From Ananas comosus (Eukaryota > Streptophyta > Magnoliopsida > Poales > Bromeliaceae), in NCBI RefSeq assembly GCF_001540865.1, contig NC_033637.1, positions 4,111,349-4,175,348 on the forward strand: a stretch of 64,000 nucleotides of DNA. Reading direction: 5' to 3'. Under the pieces are notes generated by a model. That model had not been told where the DNA came from, did not search any database, and saw only the letters and a program-made list of their open reading frames with translations. The stretch's first letter is position 1. Every line of letters begins with the position of its first letter. A program made the translations under genes and the position numbers. This document shows, piece after piece, positions 48,888 through 61,718 of the stretch.

Positions 48888-51088
48888 GGCCTTTTTGCAT
48901 AAAAAATCTACTTATTTTGTGCTATTGCAAAACCGGGTCACCTTTTTCGTTTTTGCAGATTCGGTCCGCTTTTTCAGCAAACTGACCAAAATACCCTTAT
49001 TACTTTTTCTCTTTCCTCTTTCTCTCTCCTCTTCGTTTCTGTCGTTCTTTTTTTTTTTTCTCGCCGAAAAAAAAAGGCGGACCGTCGCCTTCTTCTTCAC
49101 CGTCGCCTCCCTCCTCACCATCTTTCTTCACCGTCGCCCCCCTCCTCACCCTCCTCTCCACCGCCCGCGACCCCCTCCTCCTCTCCTCCGCCGCCGCGGA
49201 CCCCGAGCCTTATCCCGTCGCCGTGGGGGCAGCGCCTGCGGCGAACGGGGTCGGGCTGGATGCGGAGAAGAAGACAACGGCGAAGAAGAAGAAGGGGAGG
49301 TCAAGCGACAGGGCGCAGGAGGGGGAGGCGGAAGCGCAACCGGCGTCGGCACCAGCGCCGCGCGTGTTCTTCTCCGTCGGCGCTGCCCCTCCTCCCGCCG
49401 CCGTGCAGAAGCCGCCGACCAGCGCCTCTGCTTCTCCCACGACGACGTCGAGACGCCGCGTCCGCCGCGGACCCCCAGCCCGATCCCGTCGCCGCAGCGG
49501 CAGCGGCCGCGGCGAACGGGGTCGGATTGTTTTTATTTTAAGACCACCTCGCACATTCTTACAGGATATTTATACTGCTTCTCCTCTTGTGCACTGTTTC
49601 TTGCCTCTCGTTGCACTGTTTTCTCCTCCTTGTTCAGCTGTTTCTTCTCCCTTTAAAGAGGAAAGAGAGAAACAGTCACAGAGGAGGAAACAGCTGCAAC
49701 AAGAGGCAGAACGCAGTATAACATCATCTGTTAAATTCTCCTCTTGTTGCACTGTTTCTCCTCGTTGTTGCACTGTTCTCGCTCTTTAAAAAGAGGAGCA
49801 ACAGTGCCAACAAGAGGAGAAGCAGTATAAATATCGTCTTTAAATTGGTGCCAGTTTAATGTATAAATGGCGTGCAGCTTTTTTTCTTGTTGTCACATTT
49901 TTTTTTCCGTCTTGTACACTATTTTTTATTTAAACTGACCTCATCTTTAAACAGTATTTATACTGGCTTCTCTCCTCTTAGTGCACTGTTTTCTTCCATC
50001 TCCCTTGTTCAAGCTTTTCTCTCCTCTTTAAAGCAGGAAAAACAGCTGCATTAAAAGGAGAAAACACGTGCAACAAGAGGAGAATGCAGTATATAATATC
50101 TCTAAAATAGTGCAGTTTAAGATAAAACACAGGTACATAACAAGAGTAGAAACATGATGCAAAACGCGGAGAATGATTGCAACACAGAGGTAGAAACCGG
50201 TGCAACAGAGAGAAACAGTGCAACTTTCATTAACAAAAAAAGAGTGTAAATTTTATCTTGAGGTGCACTTATATCTAAAGAAGTGCAATAAGAAGAGACA
50301 ACATGTAAATATCTTTCAAAGAGTGTAATTTTCATTTAAAAAGTGTAATTTTTATTTTAAAGCTGCAGTTTACATCTTAAGTAGTGCAACTTGTAATTTT
50401 TTTGTAGTTAACGATACAATTTCATCTTCATCCTTTTTTTTTATATAATTTTTTATCTTTATTTTTTTTCTGTTTTTTTTTTTTGTCACCCTCTCTGTCA
50501 ATAGCCACGGTGTCGGTGATGACGCCGCTAAAGACCCCCCACTCCGAGGCTGCAGCGCCGCAGTGATCTCCACGGTGTCGGCGTCGGCGTCGGTGTCGGC
50601 GAAGATGCATCGTCGTCGGAGGCAGCAGAGAAGGAGGGAGAAAGAGAGACGGGAAGGGCAGGGAAGAGCGAAAGAGGCGCCGTCGTCGAAAACTGTGGAG
50701 GAGAGTCAGAGAAGAAAAGAAAAGAAAAATACAAAAAAAAAAGTCACAGTCCGGCCTTAGGGGGATCAGAGGCGAGGAAGGTGGGGGCGCCGGCGGCGAC
50801 GCCGCTCTGTCTTCGCCGCTCTCTGGGAGGAGAAAAAAAAAAAAGAACGAGAGAAAAAAAAGAAAAGAAAAAGGTATAAGGGCACCTCCGCTCCGTCTTC
50901 GCAGCTCTCTGGGAAGAAAAAGAAAAAAGAACGAGAGGAAAAAAGAGGAGAGAGAAAGAGAAAAGAGAAAAAGGTATAAGAGTATTTTGGTCAGTTTGCT
51001 GAAAAAGCGGACCGAATCTGCAAAAGCTAAAAAGATGGCCCGATTTTGCAAAAGTCCAAAATAAGTGAATTTTTTATGCAAATTGGCC
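48888..51088. mobile_element. Mutator-like non-autonomous element with GC-rich acquired sequence
   Basis: Exact 9-bp duplication ATAAATAAA at 48879-48887 and 51089-51097, though the left copy lies in an AAAT repeat. Both ends start GGCC, and inverted repeats run for roughly 130 bp (shared CTTTTTCAGCAAACTGACCA). Inside are a GC-rich block (about 49080-49545), a block of hairpin-forming repeats (about 49555-50230), and a second GC/AG-rich block (about 50500-50830) shared with 39.9-40.4 kb. Long low-complexity reading frames in the GC blocks (Ala/Pro/Arg/Lys-rich) match no family I recognise. No transposase seen. Confidence 0.85.
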
Positions 51089-51296
51089 ATAAATAAATTC
51101 TTGTCTAGTATATTTTATTTTCTGTCGAGTTACGTGAGATGGTGAAAGTCTAAAGTAAAAAACGAACAAAAGTATCATCTAGTAAATTCTGTTATCCATT
51201 GTGTCTAATAAATGATAATATATTAGTTTTAAAGCAAAATATGGTAAAAATGTACAGAGACTCTCTTGACCATAGACCATTTTAAAGTAGACCTAG

Positions 51297-51820
51297 GCGT
51301 CACGGGCACTGACACGGAATGCGAGACACAACAAGACTCGAACACCGCGAGTCGACAACTTTCAAAAAATTAAGACATGGACACAATATGAACACCACTA
51401 ATAAAATATAATATTATTAATATAATAATATATTTGTATTATGTATAAAAATATTAATTTTTGTAAAATATTGTTATATTTCTCATATGAATGAAAATTA
51501 GTAAAATTTTTATTAATAGTTCATATATTTTAAGAAATTTTTTTTCACCATACATAATTAATTTATATTGTCAAAAAAAATTATATACATTCATGAAAAG
51601 GCTAAAATATTTATTTTATCGTACATTACATATGCATAGAAAAAATAAAATAAAAATAGATATATATATTTTTTAGTTATATACACTATGAATCGACATT
51701 AAACAGGCGTCCGAAAACTATGCACTGTCCACATCGGATCGGATACCTGTCCGACATGAACACGCGCGTGTCCGATACGGATAGGTGAGGTTTATAGAAG
51801 TGTCCGTGATACGTAGAAGT
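51297..51820. mobile_element. Inverted-repeat element with CG-rich ends
   Basis: Ends CGTCACGGGCACTGACACGG and, from the right, CGTATCACGGACACTTC. The interior near both ends has GACACG/CGTGTCCG words and the centre is AT-rich. Non-coding; boundaries approximate. Confidence 0.4.
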
Positions 51821-51833
51821 AGACCTGCCAACT

Positions 51834-53470
51834 ATTTTTTTATAAAATATTGAGACTCTCTCTCCTTTTTTTTAAAACAAATTTAAGTTGTTGCACTTAC
51901 ATGGATACAGTATTTTGTTAAATTTAAAAGTTCTATTAGTAATCAATCATTCAATAGTCTAATTTTATTTGCTAAAAAATAATTAAAATTACTAAATTTA
52001 ATAAAATTCACAGTGAATGGATAAAACCACAAGTTATTTGCTAAAATCACTTACTTGCAAGAAATTGAAGTTTAGGACGGTCCGAATTAAAAGAAAATTT
52101 AAAGTTCCGAAGTTTCCAAACATATTTAACTCAAAATATACATCTCCGTGGAAGAGAAAAACATTTCATTGAGTACAGCTCAATATTATACATCTAATAT
52201 AATAATTTTTCTTTTTTTGTATGAGTAAGAATGTCAATGGGTCGATTTCAGGGTGGTTGTTAAAAAAATATAAAAAAAAAGCTAAACCAAACTCGAGATC
52301 GTCACAAAAAATCAAAATGAAAATCGAAGTCTTGGAATTTTGAAAATGTATAATTACAACTGAAATCAGCAAGAAAATCAGTATCAGTAACCAAAACTGA
52401 ATAATTAAACTTGAATTTGATATTTTATAAATTAAGTCATGCCAAATAAGTAAATTTAATGCCTATTTTTATTTTTCAGACTTATATTTAATAATAAGTA
52501 TCAATAAAAAATATTTATTAGCCGTAAGTTTTAAATCCGACGGTCCATATGCATAGTAACTAAAACTACTTGTTTGCAGCGTCGGTTAAAATCGTTCAGG
52601 TTTTTGTGCTCAAACTATCGAGAATGTGACATTTTAGCCCCTAAATTTTAATTTAATATAGTTTTTAACTTGAAGTTAATAAATTATTACAAGTAAAGCA
52701 CATAATTTAATTTAATTGACTAAATATTGACGTATTGGTGATGTATAAGTTCTGACATATTAATTAGAATATTTTTTTAATTTAATTTTTTTAAAAATAT
52801 ATAATTTGCCAAATAATACAATAATAATTTTATTTGATCAAATAATTTTATTTTGTCCAAGGACAATTGAAAAACAGTTAATTATTTACCATATTTAATG
52901 AAATTAAAAACGATCAATCATTTACCATGTTTAATGAAATTTAGCTGCGATAAATTATTTATTGTCTTTTTCTATAACAAAGAAAATGATAAATAATTTA
53001 CCTTTTTTTTATTTCTTATATAAAATCCTGACAACCATATAAAATTTCAACAAACACACATAATTTTAAAACATAAAAAATCCTAACAACGTACCAATAC
53101 AATTTTAATAATCGAATAAAATTTTTAATAATCCACGTACACGGCTAATAATCTTATAAAAATCTTACTAATTTAATAAATGATTCACCATTTTTTAAAG
53201 ACCGTGAATAATTTACCGCGTTCCATTATGTTTAGGGTAAATTAGTTGATCAAATAAATTTTTGAAAAGATCATTTGATAAATTTAAAAATTTTTATAGG
53301 ATAATTGTATAAAAAGTCATTTTAATTATTATTGCACAATCAATTACACTACTTTTATATTAACAATATATTAATATTTAGTTAAATAAATTAAATTATA
53401 AAATTGAAAAATTATATCATACATCATATGATAAATAAAAAAAATCTGCTCAGTATAAATTAGAAAAAAT
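51834..53470. other. AT-rich intergenic DNA
   Basis: Very AT-rich. Repeated phrases such as AATTTACC and TAATAATTT are seen but no element could be delimited. Confidence 0.5.
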
Positions 53471-53808
53471 TTTAAATACTACCCCGCAGTTTCACACTTT
53501 CTCACATTGTACTCTGTTGTTTAAAGTGTATCAATTTATTAGTGTCCTGTGTTTATCTTTTTATTATCGATTCCATTAATTTTTTTTCGTTAAATCAGTG
53601 ATAAGATAAAAACTAAAGGGTACTAAAGCGAATATTCGATAAACCTCGGTGGAATACTTGAACTTTTTTGTATATAATTTAATAAAATATTAACAAAAAA
53701 GTTAATAAAAAGATAAAAATAAAAGCACATGACACTAATTTGATACACTTTAAACCACAGAATAGTAAAGTGAGAAAGTATGACACTACAGGGGTCGCAT
53801 TTGAAGTT
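53471..53808. mobile_element. Diverged copy of the 12.05-kb fold-back element
   Basis: Inverted ends with CCCCGCAGTTTCACACTTTC on the left and the inverse of GAGAAAGTATGACACTACAG on the right. Shares TTTAAAGTGTATCAA units with 12049-12426. It lies about 550 bp upstream of the amine oxidase TATA box. Confidence 0.55.
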
Positions 53809-54020
53809 CACTCTATAAATTATACACCCTATTTGGGGATATGGATAGCTTTTTTTCTTTTTTTCTTAATTTTTTTTTAATGTAATTGAGTCTTTGGTTA
53901 AAAAAAGGGGGTAGGAATAACCAGTGACGTGTGACGGATCCTATGTAGTGTTCAGGGTTCACGGACAGCGTGGTGGGTTTGGTTCAGGGGTATATTCGTC
54001 ATTTGGGAGCGTCTGCTCGT

Positions 54021-54034
54021 TATAAATGCACGTG
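54021..54034 (+). promoter_or_regulatory. Probable TATA box with adjoining G-box upstream of the amine oxidase
   Basis: TATAAAT at 54021-54027 is followed directly by the palindromic G-box CACGTG at 54029-54034. The ATG at 54386 lies about 360 bp downstream, leaving room for a leader of roughly 330 bases with GA-rich repeats. The G-box is a bZIP/bHLH binding core, here unusually close to the TATA box. Function is inferred. Confidence 0.45.
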
Positions 54035-54108
54035 AACCCAACCGGTCCGTTCATCACATAGCCAGCCTAAAATCCTCTTTGCCAATTGCCACCCCCTCTT
54101 TTCGGAAA

Positions 54109-54111
<3 letters not shown>

Positions 54112-54151
<40 letters not shown>

Positions 54152-54305
54152 AGAGGAGGAAGGAGACGACGCGTCCCTAAAACGTTTCCTTGCATAAGAG
54201 ACGTATAGGGAGAGTCATCGTCATCATCTTCGCGAGAGAGAGAGGGGAGAGGAGGAGGAGGAGGGGGAGGAGGAGGAGGAGGAGGAGGAGGAGAGAGAGA
54301 AAGAG
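54112..54305 (+). repeat. GA and GGA repeats in the amine oxidase 5' leader
   Basis: A (GA)n run at about 54116-54147 is followed by AGG/GGA-rich sequence at about 54240-54300. Purine repeats of this kind are frequent in plant 5' untranslated regions and bind GAGA-type (BBR/BPC) factors. No function is shown here. Confidence 0.8.
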
Positions 54306-54326
54306 GCGACGGAGGAGGCGTGCTGT

Positions 54327-54497
54327 ATGTCAGATCGTAGTGAGGGATACTACGGTGGATACGGTGAGCTCGCGAACCCCCTGCAATGGCCGCAACTGAG
54401 GAAAAGGCGACGCCATGCTGCCCCCCCGCGGCCGCCGCGAAGNGCGGGCGCGGCGGCGGAGGGATCGCGCCGAAGGCAGTGGGCGAGTGGGCCGTGA
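54327..54497 (+). other. Overlapping upstream ORF (56 codons) across the amine oxidase start
   Basis: The only ATG seen between the probable cap site and the main start lies at 54327, 59 bases upstream and in another frame. It opens a 56-residue ORF that ends at 54495-54497, inside exon 1, so ribosomes using it would bypass the main start. Its context is weak (T at -3, T at +4), whereas the main ATG has G at -3 and G at +4, which favours leaky scanning. The peptide begins [20 protein letters not shown]. Conservation is unknown. Confidence 0.35.
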
Positions 54498-57400
54498 ACG
54501 GGAAGCGATCGGCGTCGGCGACGGCGACGGCAACGGGATCGGGATCGGGATCGGCGGCGGCGGCGGCCGTGAACTCGCTGATCCGCGCCCCCGTGGAGGA
54601 CATCGAGGAGCCCACGGCCCCCACCACCGCGAAAGCTTCCTCCAAGGGTAAGATCCCAGGATTTTGTTGGTTCATTGCGATTGATTCTGATGAGGTAGGA
54701 CGATATAGTTGGGGGATTGTGGGATTGATGATAGGTGAATATGAACATCGATTCCAGCTATAACAAGGTAAGAGATGCTTTTGATCGGCGAACGAAAATA
54801 TAGGGTTGGAAAACAGAAATCTAATTTGACGTCCGAAAACAAAATTTCCAATCGGGAGTGGGGAAAATATAATAATATAGTGCTTCTTCTAATAGCAATT
54901 CGCAGGGACCACTTTCTAGTACCGTACCATGCCCTACTGCAGAGCTAAACATGCTTATAAGCTTGAATTGATTATGTAAAAGTTTGACCCACCTGGGTAG
55001 AAGAATATTGAATTCGGCAGGTTCCTGCCATCCTTTTTTTTTTTTTTTAATTATTATTATTATTGCTAGGAAAGAATGAGGCCTGTTATTATTACTAACT
55101 TATTAGTATTTGAACATTTGATGATGTTTTTGTCGAATATGCATGAGGTCATCTTCCAACTTCAATCTGATTAGTTGCGTAAAAGAGTTTAATAATGACT
55201 TGATGGCAGAATAGAGATCTATTGAATCTTATTGGTTATTATTATTACGTTACGTCTGCAGTTGCTGACATGCATGTAGTCAAGTTCCAATCTCTGTGAG
55301 AATTCGTATTGTAATTTGCTACGGCAGCTCAACATGCACAGAAAGAATATGGACACGTATTATGTTATATGAACTATTGGGATTCCTGGAAAAAGGCTTC
55401 ATATCATCTTTTCCGCGCGGGAACTTTGAAACTAGCCATACTACATTAGCTGCAACTTAGTTTTGCTAGTGGCATTTGATACGGTCTTTCATTGTTTGTT
55501 TGCAAAAATATTTTATCTTTTCCCTCCCCACCAATCCTCTGAACTCATCGTCTGTTGATTTGCCAACTCACTACCCATCAGTAATATTATGTCTGTCGTG
55601 ACTAGTGCTTAACGACTTGTGGGGAAAAAATTGTAGGGATTTCAATAATGACAAGGGCTCAGACACGCCACCCTTTAGAGCCGTTATCTGCAGCTGAAAT
55701 CTCTGTGGCAGTAGCAACTGTTAGGGCTGCTGGGGCAACTCCTGAGGTGGGTTGTGATGTCATGCATAGTTGTATACCATTTCTTTTTCTACATGTTATA
55801 ATGCTTTATACGGATCTGAGGGATCAGTGACTGAACTCCAGGTGCGCGACGGTATGCGCTTTATTGAAGTTGTCCTGCTGGAACCAGAAAAGAATGTTGT
55901 GGCATTAGCTGATGCCTATTTCTTTCCCCCTTTCCAACCATCACTGTTACCTAGAACTAAAGGGGGTGCGGTTATTCCAAGCAAGCTTCCTCCTAGGAGG
56001 GCACGGCTTGTTGTCTATAACAAAATATCAAATGAGACTAGTGTCTGGATTGTCGAACTGTCGGAAGTGCATGCAGCAACCCGAGGTGGTCATCATAGAG
56101 GGAAAGCCATTTCATCAGAAATTGTTCCCGATGTCCAACCACCAATGGTATGCCATTTCTAATGCCTCTTGTAATGCTTAGAGATCTTCCTTCTTTTTAA
56201 GTGCTTTCATTGCCATGTTTCTCTTATGTTTTTCTTTGATGTTGTCATCAGTTTAACAGAATTGTCTTTCAGTTAATAATAAATTTTACATCGCACCAAA
56301 ATACCCCACTATGCAATGGCAAATTTGAAGGGCCAAGGGTTTAAGGTTTAGATCAAATTAAGTAGTTAATTTTCAAATATCAGTTAAGACGATAGTAACA
56401 TAATTATCAAATGAATAGTACTATTTTACTGTTGATGCAATGTGTTACTAAGTGTATCCCATATCAATCCAAAAGATTCTTCACAATGTCTCAAGTTTCC
56501 ACCTGATAATCAAATATGCTCTCCAAAGCCTCTGAACAGCAGCACATCTAGATAACCAAAGTCTATTCTCTATTTGTCATATTTTCACTGGCCAATGCTT
56601 CTCTTTTCAGTTGATATTTTATCAAAATCTGGAAGTTGTCATGCTCTAAATGTGACAGAAAATCAACATGTTCTTTCTTTTCTCTAGAATTAATCTCAAT
56701 ATTAATCTCTGTTGCTGATGATATTGAACTACTTATATTATTTGGCAACTGCAGGATGCCGTAGAATATGCAGACTGTGAAGCTGTTGTGAAAAGTTATC
56801 CTCCATTTATGGAGGCGATGAAAAAGAGAGGTATTGAGGACATGGATCTTGTGATGGTAGATGCCTGGTAAGCTTGCTAATGAATATTAATTTCTTGGTC
56901 AGTTTGTCCTTAAGCAATGTCTGCTGTTTCCTGTCTATCATTTTGTCATAATGTGTCATCATGATCTCTATTTTGGTGTCTCCAGGTGTGTAGGCTACTA
57001 TAGTGATGCGGATGCTCCAAGTCGCAGACTAGCCAAACCACTGATCTTTTGTCGAACTGAGAGCGATTGCCCAATGGAGAATGGTTATGCTCGTCCAGTT
57101 GAAGGGATCTATATTCTGGTCGATATTCAAAATAACGTGGTAATTGAATTTGAAGATAGAAAGCTTGTTCCCCTCCCTCCAGCAGATCCTTTGAGAAACT
57201 ACACTCCTGGAGAAACACGAGGTGGTGTTGATAGAAGCGATGTGAAACCTATACATATTCTTCAGCCTGAAGGTCCAAGTTTTCGCATTAATGGTTACTA
57301 TGTGGAATGGCAGAAGGTAATTTTTTTCTGTCAGTTTCCTTTCCTCAGCTTTCTTTGATTTTCTTCTTGGCTGTACTGCATCTTGATATTACTTACTTTA

Positions 57401-60400
57401 TGCTGTCAGTGGAATTTTCGAATTGGTTTCACCCCAAGGGAGGGCTTGGTAATCTACTCTGTGGCATATGTTGATGGTAATCGTGGACGGAGACCTGTGG
57501 CACACAGGTTGAGCTTTGTTGAGATGGTAGTTCCTTATGGAGACCCCAATGAGCCGCATTATCGTAAGAATGCATTTGATGCGGGAGAAGATGGTCTTGG
57601 GAAAAATGCACACTCTCTTAAAAAGGTTATCTAATTACGCTACTGTGATTCAGTACTCCACATGATAGATACCATTTATTTCGGATTGATTGTGATTCCT
57701 AGATATCTGGTGATGATGCAGGGTTGTGACTGCTTAGGCTACATAAAGTATTTTGATGCTCATTTTACGAATTATACTGGTGGGGTTGAGACAATTGAGA
57801 ATTGCGTATGCTTGCATGAAGAGGACCATGGAATTTTATGGAAGCATCAAGATTGGAGAACTGGGTTAGCTGAGGTCAGACGATCAAGAAGGCTTACTGT
57901 GTCATTTATATGTACAGTGGCTAACTATGAGTACGGATTTTTCTGGCACTTTTATCAGGTAATTGGAAATTTTCTTTCTTATTCTTGTACTAGTGTATAT
58001 GTTGGATTTGTATCATGCAGTTGTTCTGGAATCTAGATCCGTTAGTTCTCCATTCTTACTTTGTCATATTCATAAGTTCTGAGATATTATTATGAATTGA
58101 TGAACATAAATATTGATCCAGGTTTGATTTGTGAACATTCTGACAAGTATTCTCAATTTCTTCCTGAGAATCTTAATTTGCAGCTAAGAGTCATGGATTG
58201 TTGTGCTGTCGCATGCCATGACACGTACTGCGTTGATTCTGGCACAATGCAGTTTGTACAGTTGTGAGTTGGGTACCTTTGAAATACTTTTTTCACACCA
58301 CAGGGCTACTGTTCTATGATACTAATAGTGAAGGTGCAGCACTGCTTTAAGTTGCTGCCAATAGCAGTAAGTCCTTCTGAAAAGGGTTTATTGAATAGAA
58401 TTTCCTTTCTGTTGTTTCTGGCTGTAAGATGGGTTCATATCATTTTAAAAGTTGACACTTTGTTGATTGACATAGTCCACCATGCATTTCATAGCCTAAT
58501 ATATTGTGTAGAATGTGGTTGTGGAGTTTGTAGGATTCCATTACTTGAAGAGATGTCTACTTCTCGTTCATGGATGCTTTTAGTGGTACTTCCTCCAGTG
58601 AAGGTTCTTCATATATTCCTGATGTGTAGCATGTAATGTTCTCACTATTTCTCTAGCATGTTTATATGCACTTATGCTCCATGTCCTGCCTCTCATGAAA
58701 ACTATCAATGTCTATGATGCTTTGCCTTCAATTAGCTTGTTTGGATTGTCTGCAGTAGAAGCATCTTTTGCTCTGCACTTTAGTAGTGTCATTCTTCTAT
58801 TTTCCCTACGATTGCTATAATATAGCATGTATTCTTCATCTTATTAGAATAGTTTCTTCTATGTCGTAAAATTGCAGGATGGCAAAATTGAAGCAGAAGT
58901 AAAACTAACTGGAATTCTCAGCTTAGGAGCATTATTGCCTGGTGAATCAAGGAAATATGGCACAACTATTGCACCAGGTCTATATGCACCAGTTCATCAG
59001 CATTTCTTTGTTGCCCGAATGGATATGGCTGTTGATTGTAAGCCTACGGAAACATTCAATCAGGTTTGTGATGCGCATTTCTATCACTGATTCAATAGTA
59101 TTTGTAATACCTTTCTGTCTAATAAAGTCTTTGTGAGTTGGTCTGTTATCTGGAAGCTCTTTTTATGGTATCTGAAACATGTTTGTTGTGATTATGTTTT
59201 ACTTTCTAGGTGGTTGAGGTGAATGTGAAAGTTGAAGAACCAGGCCAACATAACATTCATAATAATGCCTTTTATGCTGAAGAAAAGCTTCTCAGATCTG
59301 AGCTGGAAGCAATGCGGGATTGCAATCCTTCATCTGCACGTCATTGGATTGTGAGTCGCCATAATTCTTGTGTATCTTTGTGTAGTGTCCTTCTGTTTCT
59401 GATTTCTTAAATCAAGATTGCATTTGGCAGTGTTTTTTCCTAATTTTTTGTTTTTCCTAAGTTCTATGTGTTCGAACTTCGAAGGACCCAAAGAATGGAC
59501 TTTTTATTTTTTGCAGTTTTGGGTTAGTAAGAAAAGCCTTTTCTTTGTTTTATGTAAAGAAATAAGAAAAAGTTACTATTATGATTATTTTTTTTTTCTC
59601 TGATTGTCGAACTAAACTCAGGAACATGGACTTTGGTAACTAAGTCCATGAACTATCTTCAACTAGCTGTAATTTAAATTCTTTCTTGTTCTTTTGTTTT
59701 TCTTTTAACTTGCTGTGTTATAGGTTAATCCCGAGCTGTCAATATACTGTCACTTTGTTGTTGTATAACTAGAAATCCAACTTTGGCTTGTATAACAATG
59801 GTACTTTGTTAATTTCACATTTACTTGTTACTGATGCATTTTATTCAGGTAAGGAACACGAGAACTGTAAATCGTACTGGTCAGCCTACAGGCTACAAGC
59901 TCATGCCTGGTTCAAACTGCTTGCCATTAGCTCGTCCAGAGGCAAAATTCCTTAGAAGAGCAGCATTTTTGAAGCACAATCTTTGGGTTACACCATATAA
60001 GCGTGATGAGATGTTCCCAGGGGGAGAGTTTCCCAATCAAAATCCGCGTATAAATGAGGGATTGGCTACATGGGTCAAGAAGAATAGGTCCCTTGAGGAA
60101 ACTGATATTGTTCTCTGGTCAGCATTATTCATTTATGAATTTCTGGATTGCCTTTTCACGTTGCCTCTTTTTCAACATCTTTTCTGTTTTTTTTTTTGCA
60201 TTCTCTAACTTTGACATACTTACTAGACAGTTGAAACTTTCTGACGGGAGATCTCCATTATTTTTAACTTTTAAAGCTTTAGTTCAACCTGAATATCTCC
60301 TATCAGCATGATGAATATTAACGTTCTCATTTTTGCTCCATGAATTTTGTTCTCCAAATACAGGTACATTTTTGGTGTTACACATATTCCTCGCTTGGAA

Positions 60401-61501
60401 GACTGGCCTGTGATGCCCGCAGAACGCATAGGTTTTATGCTTATGGTACTGCATTTTTCTGTAGCTTGCTCTGATGATTTTAATTATCCACTGCAGTGAA
60501 TTGATCTTGATACATTTGCGAGGAAACAGTACATATATTGAAACTTAATTTTCCCACATCTTAACCTGCTTAACATCCTATTCTAACAGATTGTTAATAA
60601 GAGCATTTGAAGGTAAGTGTACCTTACAAGCATGCAATTAAACTGCTAGTTGAACATTCAATTTAAATTATTTTTGCTTTGATTTAGATAGAGGTGGCGC
60701 TGCTTGGGCCACATTAAGATTCTCTTGGTCAAATGTTCAATCCCTCTTAAAGAGTTGATTGTTTGGTAATCCAATTATGACCTTGTTCTCCATTGCTTCT
60801 CGATCTTACATTTTCTTCCGGAGCCAAAAGATAAAAAGCTTACAACTACATATTTCTGATACTCAGCCTGGCCTATATGCCATTAATGAATGAATTGGGT
60901 ATGCTATTTTACTCTATGCAGATTGCAGAGTGTTGTCGTTTTGACTCCCATGTACTAGCATTTGTGGTTTAAGGATGCATATTAGTATTAATCAGTATAT
61001 CATTTCGAGATCCCATCTGCCGAGATTTAAACATTTTTATGTAATTCATATTTAATATTATAAATTTTGATTAGATTAGATTAGATTATGCCTGGTGCAT
61101 CTTTTCACACTCTGAGCTGCTTCTGGTGTTTACCGTACCTTTTGAGTAATACTCCTGTTGATGGTAGTATGCCCTAGCTCATTACACTTTGATCTCTCTC
61201 TTTGGTCGGACAAGTTGAGTAGCACTCTTTTTTATGAACCCCTTTTATGTTCTAAAAGCATTTCTATCACGAGCTCTGTTAACATAGTTATGTTGGAAAT
61301 GTTAATGCATATATAGTTCAATTTAATGTGTGTTTCCATTTTGATGGTTTTTTTTTTTTTTTTCCATTTGTGGTTGTGCAGCCCCATGGTTTCTTCAACT
61401 GCTCCCCTGCTGTTGATGTGCCTCCAAACACTAGTGATGTCGAGATTAAGGAAAGCGGATCGACAAAATTGATTCAGAACACTCTGCTTGCCAAGCTTTG
61501 A
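54386..61501 (+). CDS. Peroxisomal copper amine oxidase, complete, 12 exons
   Basis: Copper/topaquinone enzyme that oxidises primary amines (polyamine catabolism) to aldehyde, NH3 and H2O2. Exons: 54386-54647, 55637-55746, 55842-56147, 56755-56867, 56986-57316, 57410-57625, 57722-57958, 58878-59063, 59210-59350, 59849-60117, 60364-60445, 61382-61501. All phases close, giving 790 residues. Topaquinone motif NYEY is at 514-517 with Tyr515 as the modified residue. The likely catalytic base is Asp431 in [10 protein letters not shown]. Copper ligands are His565 and His567 (HQH) and His731 ([13 protein letters not shown]). The protein ends LLAKL, a PTS1-type tripeptide AKL, so the peroxisome is likely. 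The first roughly 90 residues are Ala/Ser/Thr-rich and poorly constrained. An ambiguous base at 54443 makes residue 20 unknown. The start ATG has a strong context (G at -3, G at +4). It most resembles the plant CuAO-zeta subgroup (from memory). Confidence 0.95.
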
Positions 61502-61534
61502 TGGTGGAACCAGAAATTAAAACTCAAGCCATAT

Positions 61535-61598
61535 AATAAATGAGGGAAAAACTCTTTGCTGTTTCTGTCACCGTTTTATCTGGATGTTCAATAATAAA
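61535..61598 (+). terminator. Polyadenylation signals of the amine oxidase gene
   Basis: Two AATAAA hexamers, at 61535-61540 and 61593-61598, lie 34 and 92 bases after the stop codon, followed by T-rich DNA. These are plausible near-upstream poly(A) signals. Confidence 0.5.
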
Positions 61599-61718
61599 TG
61601 CGACTGGTTGATGCTTTATTTGTCTACTTTCTGATGGACTGTTTTGCTGAGCCAAAACAATTTACCAGATATTCTATCCAAATTTTAGAAGTTTTGACTT
61701 TGGTAATGCATCCAAGGA

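Noticed and set aside
48895..49789. Frames of 253 and 188 codons
   Set aside because: Begin in or near the transposon's terminal repeat and run through GC-rich acquired DNA. No family recognised and no gene structure.
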